Of a DNA stretch of 64,000 bases, positions 10,412-19,599 are shown piece after piece; the first letter of the stretch is position 1; the number at the start of each line of letters is the position of its first letter. The notes below the pieces were generated by a model, which saw only the letters and a program-made list of their open reading frames with translations, had not been told where the DNA came from and did not search any database. Source of the DNA: Parietichytrium sp. I65-24A (taxonomy: Eukaryota > Sar > Bigyra > Thraustochytrida > Thraustochytriidae); the NCBI GenBank assembly GCA_012862575.1, contig BLSF01000003.1, positions 992,001-1,056,000 on the forward strand, given 5' to 3'. A program made the translations under genes and the position numbers.

Positions 10412-12532
10412 TTATCGTCGGTAGAATAGTCTTTGTAAGCTGAAATGAAGTTCAAGCTTGCCTCGCTCGAATTTGCAGCGAAATCCAGTCTTGCGACCTG
10501 TCCTCCACTGCGTGTTGACAATTTTGAAAGCAACGTCCAGGTATGGCGGGCCAGCATGGAATCTCAGAATGGCAAACTCAGGAGAGTCAGCTGGCTCCAA
10601 CGAATATGTAGGTGCTTTGCTCTTGTCCAGAAGGTCCGGATACCAAATGTTGAACTTGTAACCTATAATGCTTCGCGGAGGCGGGTTGTCGCGGTCATAG
10701 TGCGCCTTGTTGTACTTGGTCCACATAAACCCAGTTCGCACTTTGTTGATGTATCTGGGTTTGCGAGCACGGAATTTATTTTGCCAGGTCGGATTTTGAT
10801 CGTGAATTTCAATTTCGTCAAGATCGCCGAGAGCTTGCTCGTCCTCCTCAACTTCGCCGTCTTCCTCCGGCTCTTCCTCCTCGCCCGATCTCCCTTCGTC
10901 GTCGGAGTCATACGTTCTCTTCGATCGACTCTTCTCAATCTGGCGATCTTGCTCCACAGAAGAGTAGCCACCTCCGGCGACCCTATATACGTACAATTGT
11001 TCGGCAAACTGACGACGTTCCCCTTCCAGTACCATCTTGCGGGTCTTCTTTCGGGCCACCCTATCCTCTAAATCATCTATAATTGGCATCGCGCTCAGCT
11101 GGCTCTGTGAGATACCCTGCATCATCACTTCAAGTTTGACATCTTGTTCTGACAACAAAGAGACAGTTTGAGAAGCTACAAACCTCGTCTTGCTCGAGTG
11201 GTGGCTGCTGCTATTCTTGCCGTCCTCAGCCGTTGACGATGAGGATGAAGATGCGTTCGGTATATTTTCACTCGGATCAGCAACTTTTGCTTGTTTTGGC
11301 ACCCACTTAACGCCTAGCTTGGCTAGAGTTTGTATGTGTGTCTCCAAGATTTTGGCTTTCGCAACGGAAGTTGAAATCTCCCCAAGGACGTAGCGCCAAT
11401 AATTCTCATCTCCAACTTTACCGAGACGATTGGCCAAAATATCCTCACGTAGCGCCTCGAGCTCTTCAATTGTCTGATGGCCTTTAAGCAAGGTATCCAC
11501 GCTGCCTTTCTCGGGCGGAACATATGAGGTTCCCTCCGCGGCTTCCCGCTCGGACACAATACGATCGGACACTACTACAGATATTGGATCCCAAAATTCA
11601 ATGTCAATGTCTCTGTTGAGGAAAATATCAATGCCAGTCTTCAGGTCTTCAAGCGCAACAAAACCATATCCATCAAGCAGCTCGAATGCTGGCCGCATCT
11701 CCACTGAATTAGTATCCGATATTCGCAACGTGTCGTGTATCCTTTCGTCCTTGTCCTCCAGCTCCTCCAAGAGGAGCACATTCTTATAAATTTCGTCTAG
11801 AAGCCGCGAGCGGTGATTCCGCAACCGCATTCTACAGCGATTCTTCTCCTGCGCTTTGTCTTCCTCCTCCTCCTTGGTGTCCAGGTCGCCGTACATCTCT
11901 CGCTCTCTGTCCAGCATGCTCCTCTCCCGCTCCTTGTCCCGCTGCGCCTGCACCTCGTTCCACTCCTCCCTCCGCTTTCGAACGGACTCGAGCTCCTTGG
12001 CCCTCTCCTTTGCGCTTCTCTTCCCTGATCCTTTTTGCGTCTCCAGCTTCTTCTTCCACACAAACTGCTCAGTCAGCCTCGAGTCTCCGAAGGGGTTGTC
12101 CTGATTCGAATATCCAAACAACGACACCAGCTGCTCATTGCGCTTCTCTTCGCGCTGTCTCTTGCGCAGGTCCATCGCTTCGCGCTCCATAAAAGAAACC
12201 TCTTCTCCACCACTGCCCCGCTCGCTGCGAGATCGCTTTCGCTCTTTCTGCTCCTTTCGCTCTTTTCTGTCCTTGTGTTCTTTCCGCTCCTTTCGCTCCT
12301 TGCGATCTTTCCTGTCCTTGTGTTCTTTTCGCTCTTTTCTGTCATCGTGCCTTCGTCGCTCTTTTCCATCTCTCCTGTCCCTGCGATGTTTCTGATCCCT
12401 GCGATCTTTCCCATCTCTCCGATCTCTGTCATCTCTGTGCCGCCGCTTCGAGGACCGTCTGCGAGAACTCGAACTTCTGCTTCTGCTGCTTCTGCTGCTG
12501 TCGCTGTCGCTGTCGCGGCTGCGGGAGGGCAT
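10412..12532 (-). CDS. CACTIN: Cactin, spliceosome-associated protein
   Basis: Cactin is a nuclear factor associated with late spliceosomes and needed for efficient splicing; in animals it also interacts with NF-kB/IkB regulators. This 706-residue protein starts at an ATG and is a little shorter than human cactin. The N-terminus is an Arg/Ser-rich then Arg/Asp/Lys/Glu-rich low-complexity region (to about residue 105). The middle (about 180-370) carries the charged helical cactin-mid domain. The C-terminal domain is very conserved, with NKFRARKPRYINKVRTGF, YNKAHYDRDNPPPRSIIGYK, FNIWYPDLLDKSKAPTY and FKIVNTQW, ending in the typical LFYRR. No intron is seen. It is convergent with the C2 gene, leaving only about 250 bases between stop codons. 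Confidence 0.96.
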   Translation of the reverse strand: MPSRSRDSDSDSSRSSRSRSSSSRRRSSKRRHRDDRDRRDGKDRRDQKHRRDRRDGKERRRHDDRKERKEHKDRKDRKERKERKEHKDRKERKEQKERKRSRSERGSGGEEVSFMEREAMDLRKRQREEKRNEQLVSLFGYSNQDNPFGDSRLTEQFVWKKKLETQKGSGKRSAKERAKELESVRKRREEWNEVQAQRDKERERSMLDREREMYGDLDTKEEEEDKAQEKNRCRMRLRNHRSRLLDEIYKNVLLLEELEDKDERIHDTLRISDTNSVEMRPAFELLDGYGFVALEDLKTGIDIFLNRDIDIEFWDPISVVVSDRIVSEREAAEGTSYVPPEKGSVDTLLKGHQTIEELEALREDILANRLGKVGDENYWRYVLGEISTSVAKAKILETHIQTLAKLGVKWVPKQAKVADPSENIPNASSSSSSTAEDGKNSSSHHSSKTRFVASQTVSLLSEQDVKLEVMMQGISQSQLSAMPIIDDLEDRVARKKTRKMVLEGERRQFAEQLYVYRVAGGGYSSVEQDRQIEKSRSKRTYDSDDEGRSGEEEEPEEDGEVEEDEQALGDLDEIEIHDQNPTWQNKFRARKPRYINKVRTGFMWTKYNKAHYDRDNPPPRSIIGYKFNIWYPDLLDKSKAPTYSLEPADSPEFAILRFHAGPPYLDVAFKIVNTQWRTGRKTGFRCKFERGKLELHFSLQRLFYRR

Positions 12533-12533
12533 G

Positions 12534-12558
12534 GCGATAGTCAGATAGTCAGATAGTC
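12534..12558. repeat. Three tandem copies of AGATAGTC-type 8-mer
   Basis: These copies lie directly upstream of the CACTIN start codon, so they are probably in its 5' UTR or core promoter. Confidence 0.8.
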
Positions 12559-12650
12559 ACAGCTTTCTAATTTTCTTCCAGCAAGCAAACGCACCTCTCG
12601 AATCTTCGAGGTCGCTTTTTCGAACGTTTAACCTTTCAAGTTTAACGTTG

Positions 12651-12670
12651 AACTTTGAACGTTCAAAGTT
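12651..12670. promoter_or_regulatory. Perfect 20-bp palindrome upstream of CACTIN
   Basis: AACTTTGAACGTTCAAAGTT equals its own reverse complement. It sits about 120 bases upstream of the CACTIN ATG and resembles a binding site for a dimeric transcription factor. The regulatory role is inferred. Confidence 0.45.
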
Positions 12671-12845
12671 TGCGATGGACAGTCTTCAGCTCTCTAGAAG
12701 GCCACGAAAAGGTTATCGCCAACCTTTCCCGAGACGGATCTCGCTAAACAGGCCAGCCAGCCACTGTGAATGAAAGATTCAGTCGGCGCGGTTGAGCGCG
12801 ATTAGCAATCTTTGTCAACTGTGAACGCGTGCCACTCTTCGCTCT

Positions 12846-12948
12846 TGTGCGGTTGATTGATCGGTTGATTGGTTGATTGATTTATTGACTGATTGATTAA
12901 TTGATTGATTGATTGATTGATTGGTTGGTTGGTTGGTTGGTTGGTTGA
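12846..12948. repeat. TTGA/TTGG tetranucleotide array
   Basis: TTGATTGA-type units pass into a pure run of TTGG over about 100 bases. The array is non-coding. Confidence 0.85.
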
Positions 12949-14850
12949 ACTGTTGCGCCACTCGCGCCTCCCAAGGCACTCACTCCTCTGTTCCACGCAT
13001 TTCCACGCAGTTTCAACTCGGCTGACCATTGCTGACCGGCGAGACGATTGGGAGTCGTGACAGAAGTCTCTGAGTGACGCTTCTCTTGCGAGCACTGATG
13101 CCATTTCGTGTCGTTCTTGCGTCACTATCGGTAACTCGTTACGGTTTCGGGAAATATGCAAGAATATGACAATACCGTACGGTGTATATAGATTGGTATA
13201 TCTGTGGATATTACGTGGTCAGAGAAAACCGTGAGAGTGCTTAACAAGTGCAATGTTAGGGATTAGGTTAGTATATTCAGTGAGTGGACTCCCTTGGTCC
13301 TGGTCGTTGCTTGAAGTTGTTTACCACGTCGTTATAGACTTGAGAACGAATGTCCTCAGCGGATTGACTAGAGGAGCGTAAGGGCTAGGCGGGCGAAGGA
13401 TTTGGCAATTTTGGCATCATTTTGACCTGCATTTCACTGCATTTCACTTCTTTTTTGATTGTTTTTCGCGAAAGCTCTCCCAGTTGACCAGTTGCTTGCC
13501 GTGCGTGGCAAACGAGGACGAAAAATGTCCGTGAAATCATCACAAGCGCTTCAACTTGACTTCAAGTGTAGAAAAGCGGAAGAAGCGCAAGGACAAAAGT
13601 TGACGCTGCCCCGCGGATGAAAAGGCTGTTCTGATCCTGAACTCTTGTCTTTTTTTTCGCCACGACAGGAATCTTCAGTCATATCCATTTGAGCCGTGTA
13701 CGTACATGCTTTGCACACTTGGACGCTTTCTTTCTATTTTCTGTTTTCTAATTGATTGTAAAGACGCGATCCTAACATCGATGGATTGTCATTCATTCAT
13801 TGATTGCCCTTGCTCATTGAATTTGTGTAGACTGGATTTGGAAAAAAAGGGAACAAATAGTCAACCACTGTTGTTGTCGAAACCGAAAACGAAAAGGGGG
13901 AAGTGAGGAAGGCCAGGCAGTAGTCGAGCTGATGCTGATGAAGAATCAAACTGATTCAACAACGTGGACTTGGCTTTCCCTTTACTCGGGTCGAGCTCCC
14001 ACTGTAAAAGTCCGGCTGGCGCAAAAGCGCCGATGAGCCCCACTTGCTGACTGTCTCGTTTTGCTTTGTTTTTAATTGTTTCAATTTGAACACGCCATGG
14101 AACGCCGTCGGAAGAAGAAAACTTGCACTCGCGTCAAGATTGCCTGTGTTGAAACTTGAAGGAGTGATGGAGTCAGGGGGAAAACAAATCAAAAGTTAAG
14201 TTATTCATTGAACAACAAAGGGATCAACAAAAAGGAGCAGAAGGAGAAGAAGAAGAAACAAACGAAATGAGAAAGCGAAAACCACGCGCAAGGACAAATT
14301 TGCGGAGCGTTTGTTTCTGCAAAGGAAACCGAGGTGAGAAAAAAAAGTGCTGCTCTCGCAAGAAGTATCTGATTGCTAAAGGTTGAGATTGTGAGAAATG
14401 AAAAGGCAACTCGAGGAACGAGATGAGCGCTGCCCAACCCGCCTTCACTTCTCTTCTCTTGATAGGCCTGCGCTGATGGAGTTGGCGACAGGCTGGCTGA
14501 CGGATCAGTCAAATGGAGAGAGAGCTTCAGAGCCTATTAGCACTTGGTGTTCCGTCACCGTCGATGTCAATTTGAAATCGATCAAGCAGTGAAGCAATCG
14601 TTTTCAAGATCAAGACAACCAAGATCGGAGAGGCAAAGTCAGAGCAGAAGAAGAATTAGGTCAGATGCAGTCTAGCCCGAACACAATTTGCAACAGAGGA
14701 TAACAGAGGGGAAAAATTAATTAGTAGACCCTCTTTGTGCGTCCCGTCCCCAGTTTTCGCTTTCCTTGAAACAATTCCGGACCTCAAGTCTCACTCGCCA
14801 GAAGGAAACCATCGAAAGGTGGTCTGTTGATCAAATGAACTGAAAAAAAA

Positions 14851-14942
14851 GAAAGAATGAATGAAGGAATGAATGAGCGAAATCGAATGATTGCTTAAAA
14901 TAAAAACACCAATTTCATTCATTCACCCATTCAACCATTCAC
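14851..14942. repeat. Inverted AATG and CATT arrays
   Basis: An AATG-rich array (14851-14878) is followed about 34 bases later by a CATT-rich array (14912-14942), so the two arms are largely complementary and could fold into a hairpin. Confidence 0.7.
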
Positions 14943-15481
14943 CCACCAGCCGCGCATCCTTTTAATCAGCAAGCGAGACCAAAAACCGTCCGGCACCATC
15001 TCATCTCCCGCCCATTCCAGCCCCACCCCGCGCCGAGCGGCGGCAACCTGCGCAAAAACTGTCCTCCCCCACCACACATCCCATGTATCTCACTACCAGC
15101 ACCGGTACTCAGCACTAGCCTTCTCAGTTCTCAAGTTCTCCGTGGTTCTCCATACTAGTGCATTAGTAAGAAGCGCACACTGAAAATCTCCTTCTCTGCA
15201 AACTACGGAAATTTGCTCTGTTCGAAAGATGGAAAAGATGGCTCCAATTGTCGTCACTCAGTATCACACAGTTGTCTTGTCTTCTTCACACGTTCATTGA
15301 AACACGCGCAACTTAGAAAAGTAAAAAGAGAACCACCACTGTAGATCACCAACAAGGGAGAACAGAGAGAGCGGCCGGTAAGCAAGCGGCGTAACGAAAA
15401 GAGGGATCGGGCAAAGCAGTCGGCCGCCAGTCCCCTGCAGATCGCCAATGCAGCAAAACCTCCGCGCGTGATTCGTGATTC

Positions 15482-15562
15482 GTGATTTGCTCGTTTGTTG
15501 TTTGTTTGCTTGCTTGTTTGTTTGTTTGTTTGTGCATTCGTTCCTTCGTTCGGTCGTTCGTA
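15482..15562. repeat. TTTG/TTCG tetranucleotide array
   Basis: A run of TTTG and TTGC words changes to TTCG words, ending about 40 bases before the start codon at 15603. It is probably 5' UTR or core promoter of the PARP-type zinc-finger gene. Confidence 0.85.
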
Positions 15563-15602
15563 CGTGCGAGGTTTTCAGGCGTGACTATCTGTCAAGGAAA
15601 AG

Positions 15603-16456
15603 ATGGGCGAAATGAAGCTGGAGCTTGCCAAGTCGGCGCAGAGCAAATGCAAGGGCTGCAAGAAGCCAATCGCTAAAGGCGGCGTGAGGCTGGGCAGCGC
15701 AGACCCCGAGGGAAAGGCCAACATGGTGTGGAAGCATGTCAAGTGCATCGACTCCGCGCAGGTGGAAGAGGCCAAGACGGCACATGGATCCTTGGAAGCC
15801 ATTCCTGGGTTTGGCGACCTCGATGACGAGCAGAAGAAATTGGTTCTCGCGCAAGAAGAAGGTGCCAAGGAGCGGGGCGTAAGTTGTATCGACGAAGATC
15901 GGGGGGTTCGGGTGCCTGGTTGGCGAGAGAGTTTGCTAACGATCGCGCTGTGATGATGTTTCTTGTTTTGGTGTTCGGGACGTGGGGTTCACAGCGCGTC
16001 GCTGCCGAAAAAGCCAAGGAGAAGGCCGCAAATGATGAGAAAAAAATGCAGGCCAAGGCTGAGAAGGATGCTGAAAAGGCCAAATTGAAGGAGGCGAAGG
16101 ATGCTGAGAAGGCCAAGTTGAAGGCTGAGAAGGATGCCGAAAAGCAGGCCAAGGCTGAGGAGAAGGCTAAAGCAAAGGCTGAGAAGGACGAGGCAAAAGC
16201 CAAGAAGGCCGTCGAAAAGGAGGAGGCTAAGGCCAAGAAGGCCGTTGAAAAGGAGGAGGCTAAGGCCAAGAAGGCTGTTGAAAAGGATGGCGCAAAGGCC
16301 AAGAAATCCACGGAAGAGACTGAGACAACCGCAAAGAAGGCAGAGACTGCCAAGAAAACAAAAACTCCGCCAACTAACAAGGACAAAAAGGTTGTAAAAA
16401 AGCCAAGAAAGGCTAAGAAGGCCGAGTCTGAGTCTGAGGACGACGATAGCAACTAA
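15603..16456 (+). CDS. Stand-alone PARP-type zinc finger protein with Lys/Ala/Glu repeat tail
   Basis: Two exons (15603-15878 and 15995-16456; intron GTAAGT...CACAG, 116 bases, phase 0) give 245 residues. The N-terminal 85 residues match a PARP-type zinc finger: Cys16 and Cys19 (KCKGCKK), then His45 and Cys48 (WKHVKC), with the GGVRLG turn between. This domain senses DNA nicks and ends in PARP1 and DNA ligase III. No ADP-ribosyltransferase domain follows. Instead, from about residue 95 there is a highly charged helical tail rich in AEKAK and AKKAVEKEE units, like a histone H1 or coiled-coil tail, ending in an acidic SESEDDDSN. The likely role is a small DNA- or chromatin-binding protein; this is inference. 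A 33-bp repeat encodes part of the tail. Confidence 0.85.
16199..16297 (+). repeat. Three tandem 33-bp coding repeats
   Basis: Three in-frame copies each encode an 11-residue unit (AKKAVEKEEAK-like). Copies 1 and 2 differ by one silent base, which suggests recent expansion. Confidence 0.9.
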
Positions 16457-16833
16457 ATAATACGCATGCGCAAATTTGTCAAGTGGCTTACGCCTAATTT
16501 AACTCTGCAGCCACTGCCCCATCTGTTTTGCGTGTCTGCTTTAACTTGAATAAACGTTGGCATGGGATGCCAGACTCCACTTCACACCTAAATTTAGAAC
16601 TAACATAAACTAATTATTCTCGGCGTACTTTTTTCTTTTTCGAAAAAAAAAATATCATTTAAAAATCTCGTTAAAAATTGTGAATTTTTTGATTGATATC
16701 AAATGCCGCAAAGAGCACATGAAAAAATCTCACGATGCTTGCAACATCGCTCACGTAAATGGAAAAAAATACCGAATTTTGAAAAGAAAAATAGTCTTAT
16801 TTTACACGTTCTCGGAAAACGAAGTCCTCACAC
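16457..16833. other. AT-rich convergent 3' region
   Basis: This is the space between the convergent zinc-finger and SPAG1 genes. An AATAAA polyadenylation-type signal lies at 16549-16554 on the plus strand, followed by A- and T-rich stretches. No gene is seen. Confidence 0.6.
16549..16554 (+). terminator. AATAAA poly(A) signal of the zinc-finger gene
   Basis: A canonical AATAAA hexamer lies 93 bases after the stop codon. Confidence 0.5.
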
Positions 16834-19599
16834 TTAGCCGAGCAGGTTTTCGTACAGTTTAGACAGCTCGTCGTTCTGCACTGCCTCGATCAACTCTTGG
16901 ATCTCATCTTTTTCTTTCTTCCCGAGAAATTTCAAGGTGGTTTCGATGCGGGGAAGTGCCCGCAACTCTTTGAGATACGAGACAACAACGGCGATCTCCT
17001 GCTCCAGCAACACATTCCTCAGCACTTTAATGATCTCCATGAGGATTTCGTCTTCGAGCTCAACCTTGAACAACTTCTGGACACGCTTTGCGGGAAAGCT
17101 TTTCAAATACTCAGCTCTTTGTGATTCGCGAAGAGGACGCCAGGTGCGCATAAATTCGTAGCTTGTTTTCGGCGCTGCGAAGGTACAGTTGGTGGATAAT
17201 TTCTCGGAAGCCATAGCAATAGCTTTCTCGGCGGTGTCAGCCTGAGATTGTTTTGCCTGTCGAAGCTTCTGCTGGCGCTCTGCCTCTTCGACTCGCCGTT
17301 TCTCGGAAGACATCTTCTCCTTCAAAGCAGCGAGTTCTGACTTTGCTCTTGAATTTTGCGGCTCAGACTTTACAATCTCTTCTAAATCATCCAACGCAGA
17401 CATGCACTTGTCAAGCTTGATCATAGCAAGGGCTCTTCTAAAAAGCAACTTTGTCTTGATACCAGTGACAGAACCAATAAAGGTGCCCTTTCTTATCAGC
17501 TCCAAACCCTCGTTGCAATCCTCAACGCACGCGTCCAGGCGCTCTGACTGCAAGTTAGCCATGGCTCTGTTTGCAAGCGCGGACAAATTGAGCTTGCAAT
17601 GCTCGAGAGCCATCGTGTACTTTGCAATGGCGTCACCAAGTTTCCCGGCCTGAAACAGAGCGTTTCCTTCAGCCTTTAGTTTTTCGCTTGCTGCCTCGTT
17701 CGTTCCAGAGCGCTCGGTGTTTGCTCCAGAGGGAGGGACGGGAGGTTGCTCCATGGCAGAGGCCGGTTGAGACTTTTCTACTTGCTTGGGTGCCGGAGGA
17801 TTCTGAAGTGCTAACATTAATTTGGAAATCCGCTCGCCAGCCTCGCTACGCTCTGGCTCGAGACGCAAAACTTGGCACGTGTCATTGAGTGCCAGCTCGA
17901 AGTTTCCCAGCTCCTCGTTAGCTATGCTTCGTCGAAACAATGCCTTTGTGTTCTTCGGCTGTACAGCCAAAACTTGATCGCACTCTTGAATGACGCACTC
18001 CCACATGCCAAGCTCCTTGTAGCACACCGCCAGATTCCCTCGGCAGTTGCACAAATGCTCCTCGGCTTCTGCATCTGTCCTTGCAGTGGCTCGGAGAATA
18101 TCCACGGAGACAGCGAAGTGCTTCAGAGCTTCCTTGAACTGGCCTTGCTGAAACAACTCTGCCCCTTTCCGTTTTGACTCCACCCAGTCACCTTTGCAAG
18201 CCGTTTCAGAGGATGTGCCTTTCCCCGCTTCTTGCGGCTCTGTTTTTGCGTCACTTTCCAGTACTTCCTGGGCATCAGATGGAGGCAACGCGTCTTCTTC
18301 GGAAATCTCAGGCACCTGTTCAGAGTCTTCCTCGGCGTCTGACTCGTCGTCCGAGTCTTCAATAATCATCAGCTTCTTAAATTTCTCGGGAGCTTGCGAA
18401 TTCTTTGCGCTCTCGCTTCCAATGCCACCAACGGCCTTGAATTGCTTGCGGGATTCCGCCAACAAGTTGTTCAGCTCCGTGTTTTGAGGATTCAAATGAA
18501 GGGCCTCCTCGAAATCTTCCATGGCCTGTGCGTATTTGCCTCGACGATGCCTTGCCATGCCGCGGCGAGCATAACCTTTGGCAAATTTGGGGTCCCGTCG
18601 AATCACTTCGTCGCAGTCGTCTTCTGCTGCCTCCCAACGAGACAATTTTAAATAAACCATTGCTCTGTTCGCAAAAGGGCGTGGATCCATCTCGGACTCT
18701 GGCAAGAGCGCAATGCATCTGGTGTAGAAGCGGACGGCATCTTCGTATTCTGCGGCCTTAAAACACTCGTTTCCCTTCTCCTTTTCACGCTCAGCAAGAT
18801 AAATGCGCTGGCTAGCATCAAGCGTGTCAATGTTCTTGGGAAGTCCGCTACGAGACTTCGCCTCCTCCAAAGCTTGTCTGCGAGCATCAATCGCTGCTTG
18901 CTTCATTTCGATTCTATTGGCTTCTTCTTTGCGTAAACGCTCTTCCTCTCGGTCGATTTTCTCAAGTTCTTTTTCAACATCAAATTTGTCCCATGCGCGG
19001 AAATCGTATCCAGACAGACGTTGATTCGCCGTGGCGGCTGCATTCCTCTCGACCTCCTCCTTGCTCAGGACCTCGTACTCCGGCTTCTGCTCTTCTTGAT
19101 TGCTTGCAGTGCCTCTAACAGGAGGGTACAACTGACTGCCTCGCACTGGAGCAGTCGCATTCTCCATTTCCCGGTCCTCGTCATCAAAAATACTGCTTGA
19201 CAAAGCCTTTCGATTATCCCGCTCGCTATCCAGTGCCGTTGCCTTCGCGGGGTTGGTAGACGAACCTCGAAGCTTGGCGTCCATCTTCGAAATCCCCTTA
19301 ATAAAATCCGCCACATCAGACTTGGCCTCGTGAACTTCGTCGGCGCTTGGCGTGGTTCGTTGAGCCAAGTACGCGCGTTTCTGCTTGGGAGGCATCGTCT
19401 CTACCATCCTCTTTTCGCAGTGCTTCTCAAGATCGTACCAGCGACCTTCCTTTCCAGACTGCAGCACTTTCAAGATGTTCTCCAGCTCTTCAGAGTCGGC
19501 GCACTGATCGATGTAGCCATAGTCCAGATGCTCCACCGGCACGTCCGGGAGCGCTTCTTTGCCTCCTTCCATTCCCGCTTGTTGCATCTCCGCAATCAT
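16834..19599 (-). CDS. SPAG1: SPAG1-like dynein-arm assembly factor (TPR + RPAP3_C)
   Basis: SPAG1 is a cytoplasmic co-chaperone scaffold (R2SP/HSP90-related) needed to preassemble axonemal dynein arms. The N-terminal block (VEHLDYGYIDQCADSEELEN, then EKHCEKRM) matches the start of animal SPAG1. Three groups of TPR repeats follow (for example EKGNECFKAAEYEDAVRFYT, GAELFQQGQFKEALKHF and EGNALFQAGKLGDAIAKYT), separated by acidic linkers. The C-terminal RPAP3_C domain has PKTSYEFMRTWRPLRES and FPAKRVQKLFKVELEDEIL. From the ATG at 19599 the protein is 921 residues, close to the human length. The frame stays open upstream without an ATG (a GTG at 19668), so a short 5' exon cannot be excluded. The presence of a dynein heavy chain and light chain in the same window fits this role. 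Confidence 0.93.
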   Translation of the reverse strand: MIAEMQQAGMEGGKEALPDVPVEHLDYGYIDQCADSEELENILKVLQSGKEGRWYDLEKHCEKRMVETMPPKQKRAYLAQRTTPSADEVHEAKSDVADFIKGISKMDAKLRGSSTNPAKATALDSERDNRKALSSSIFDDEDREMENATAPVRGSQLYPPVRGTASNQEEQKPEYEVLSKEEVERNAAATANQRLSGYDFRAWDKFDVEKELEKIDREEERLRKEEANRIEMKQAAIDARRQALEEAKSRSGLPKNIDTLDASQRIYLAEREKEKGNECFKAAEYEDAVRFYTRCIALLPESEMDPRPFANRAMVYLKLSRWEAAEDDCDEVIRRDPKFAKGYARRGMARHRRGKYAQAMEDFEEALHLNPQNTELNNLLAESRKQFKAVGGIGSESAKNSQAPEKFKKLMIIEDSDDESDAEEDSEQVPEISEEDALPPSDAQEVLESDAKTEPQEAGKGTSSETACKGDWVESKRKGAELFQQGQFKEALKHFAVSVDILRATARTDAEAEEHLCNCRGNLAVCYKELGMWECVIQECDQVLAVQPKNTKALFRRSIANEELGNFELALNDTCQVLRLEPERSEAGERISKLMLALQNPPAPKQVEKSQPASAMEQPPVPPSGANTERSGTNEAASEKLKAEGNALFQAGKLGDAIAKYTMALEHCKLNLSALANRAMANLQSERLDACVEDCNEGLELIRKGTFIGSVTGIKTKLLFRRALAMIKLDKCMSALDDLEEIVKSEPQNSRAKSELAALKEKMSSEKRRVEEAERQQKLRQAKQSQADTAEKAIAMASEKLSTNCTFAAPKTSYEFMRTWRPLRESQRAEYLKSFPAKRVQKLFKVELEDEILMEIIKVLRNVLLEQEIAVVVSYLKELRALPRIETTLKFLGKKEKDEIQELIEAVQNDELSKLYENLLG

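Larger units (their letters stand above)
12533..15602. other. 3.1 kb intergenic region, repeat-rich
   Basis: This stretch separates two divergent genes, CACTIN (minus) and the PARP-type zinc-finger gene (plus). I see no coding region that can be supported. It contains an 8-bp tandem unit next to the CACTIN start (12534-12558), a 20-bp perfect palindrome (12651-12670), a TTGA/TTGG array (12846-12948), inverted AATG/CATT arrays (14851-14942) and a TTTG/TTCG array just before the zinc-finger gene (15482-15562). Confidence 0.6.

Noticed and set aside
15884-15994. Hydrophobic segment (MFLVLVFGTWG) that could suggest a membrane anchor
   Set aside because: It lies inside the GTAAGT...CACAG intron of the zinc-finger gene.
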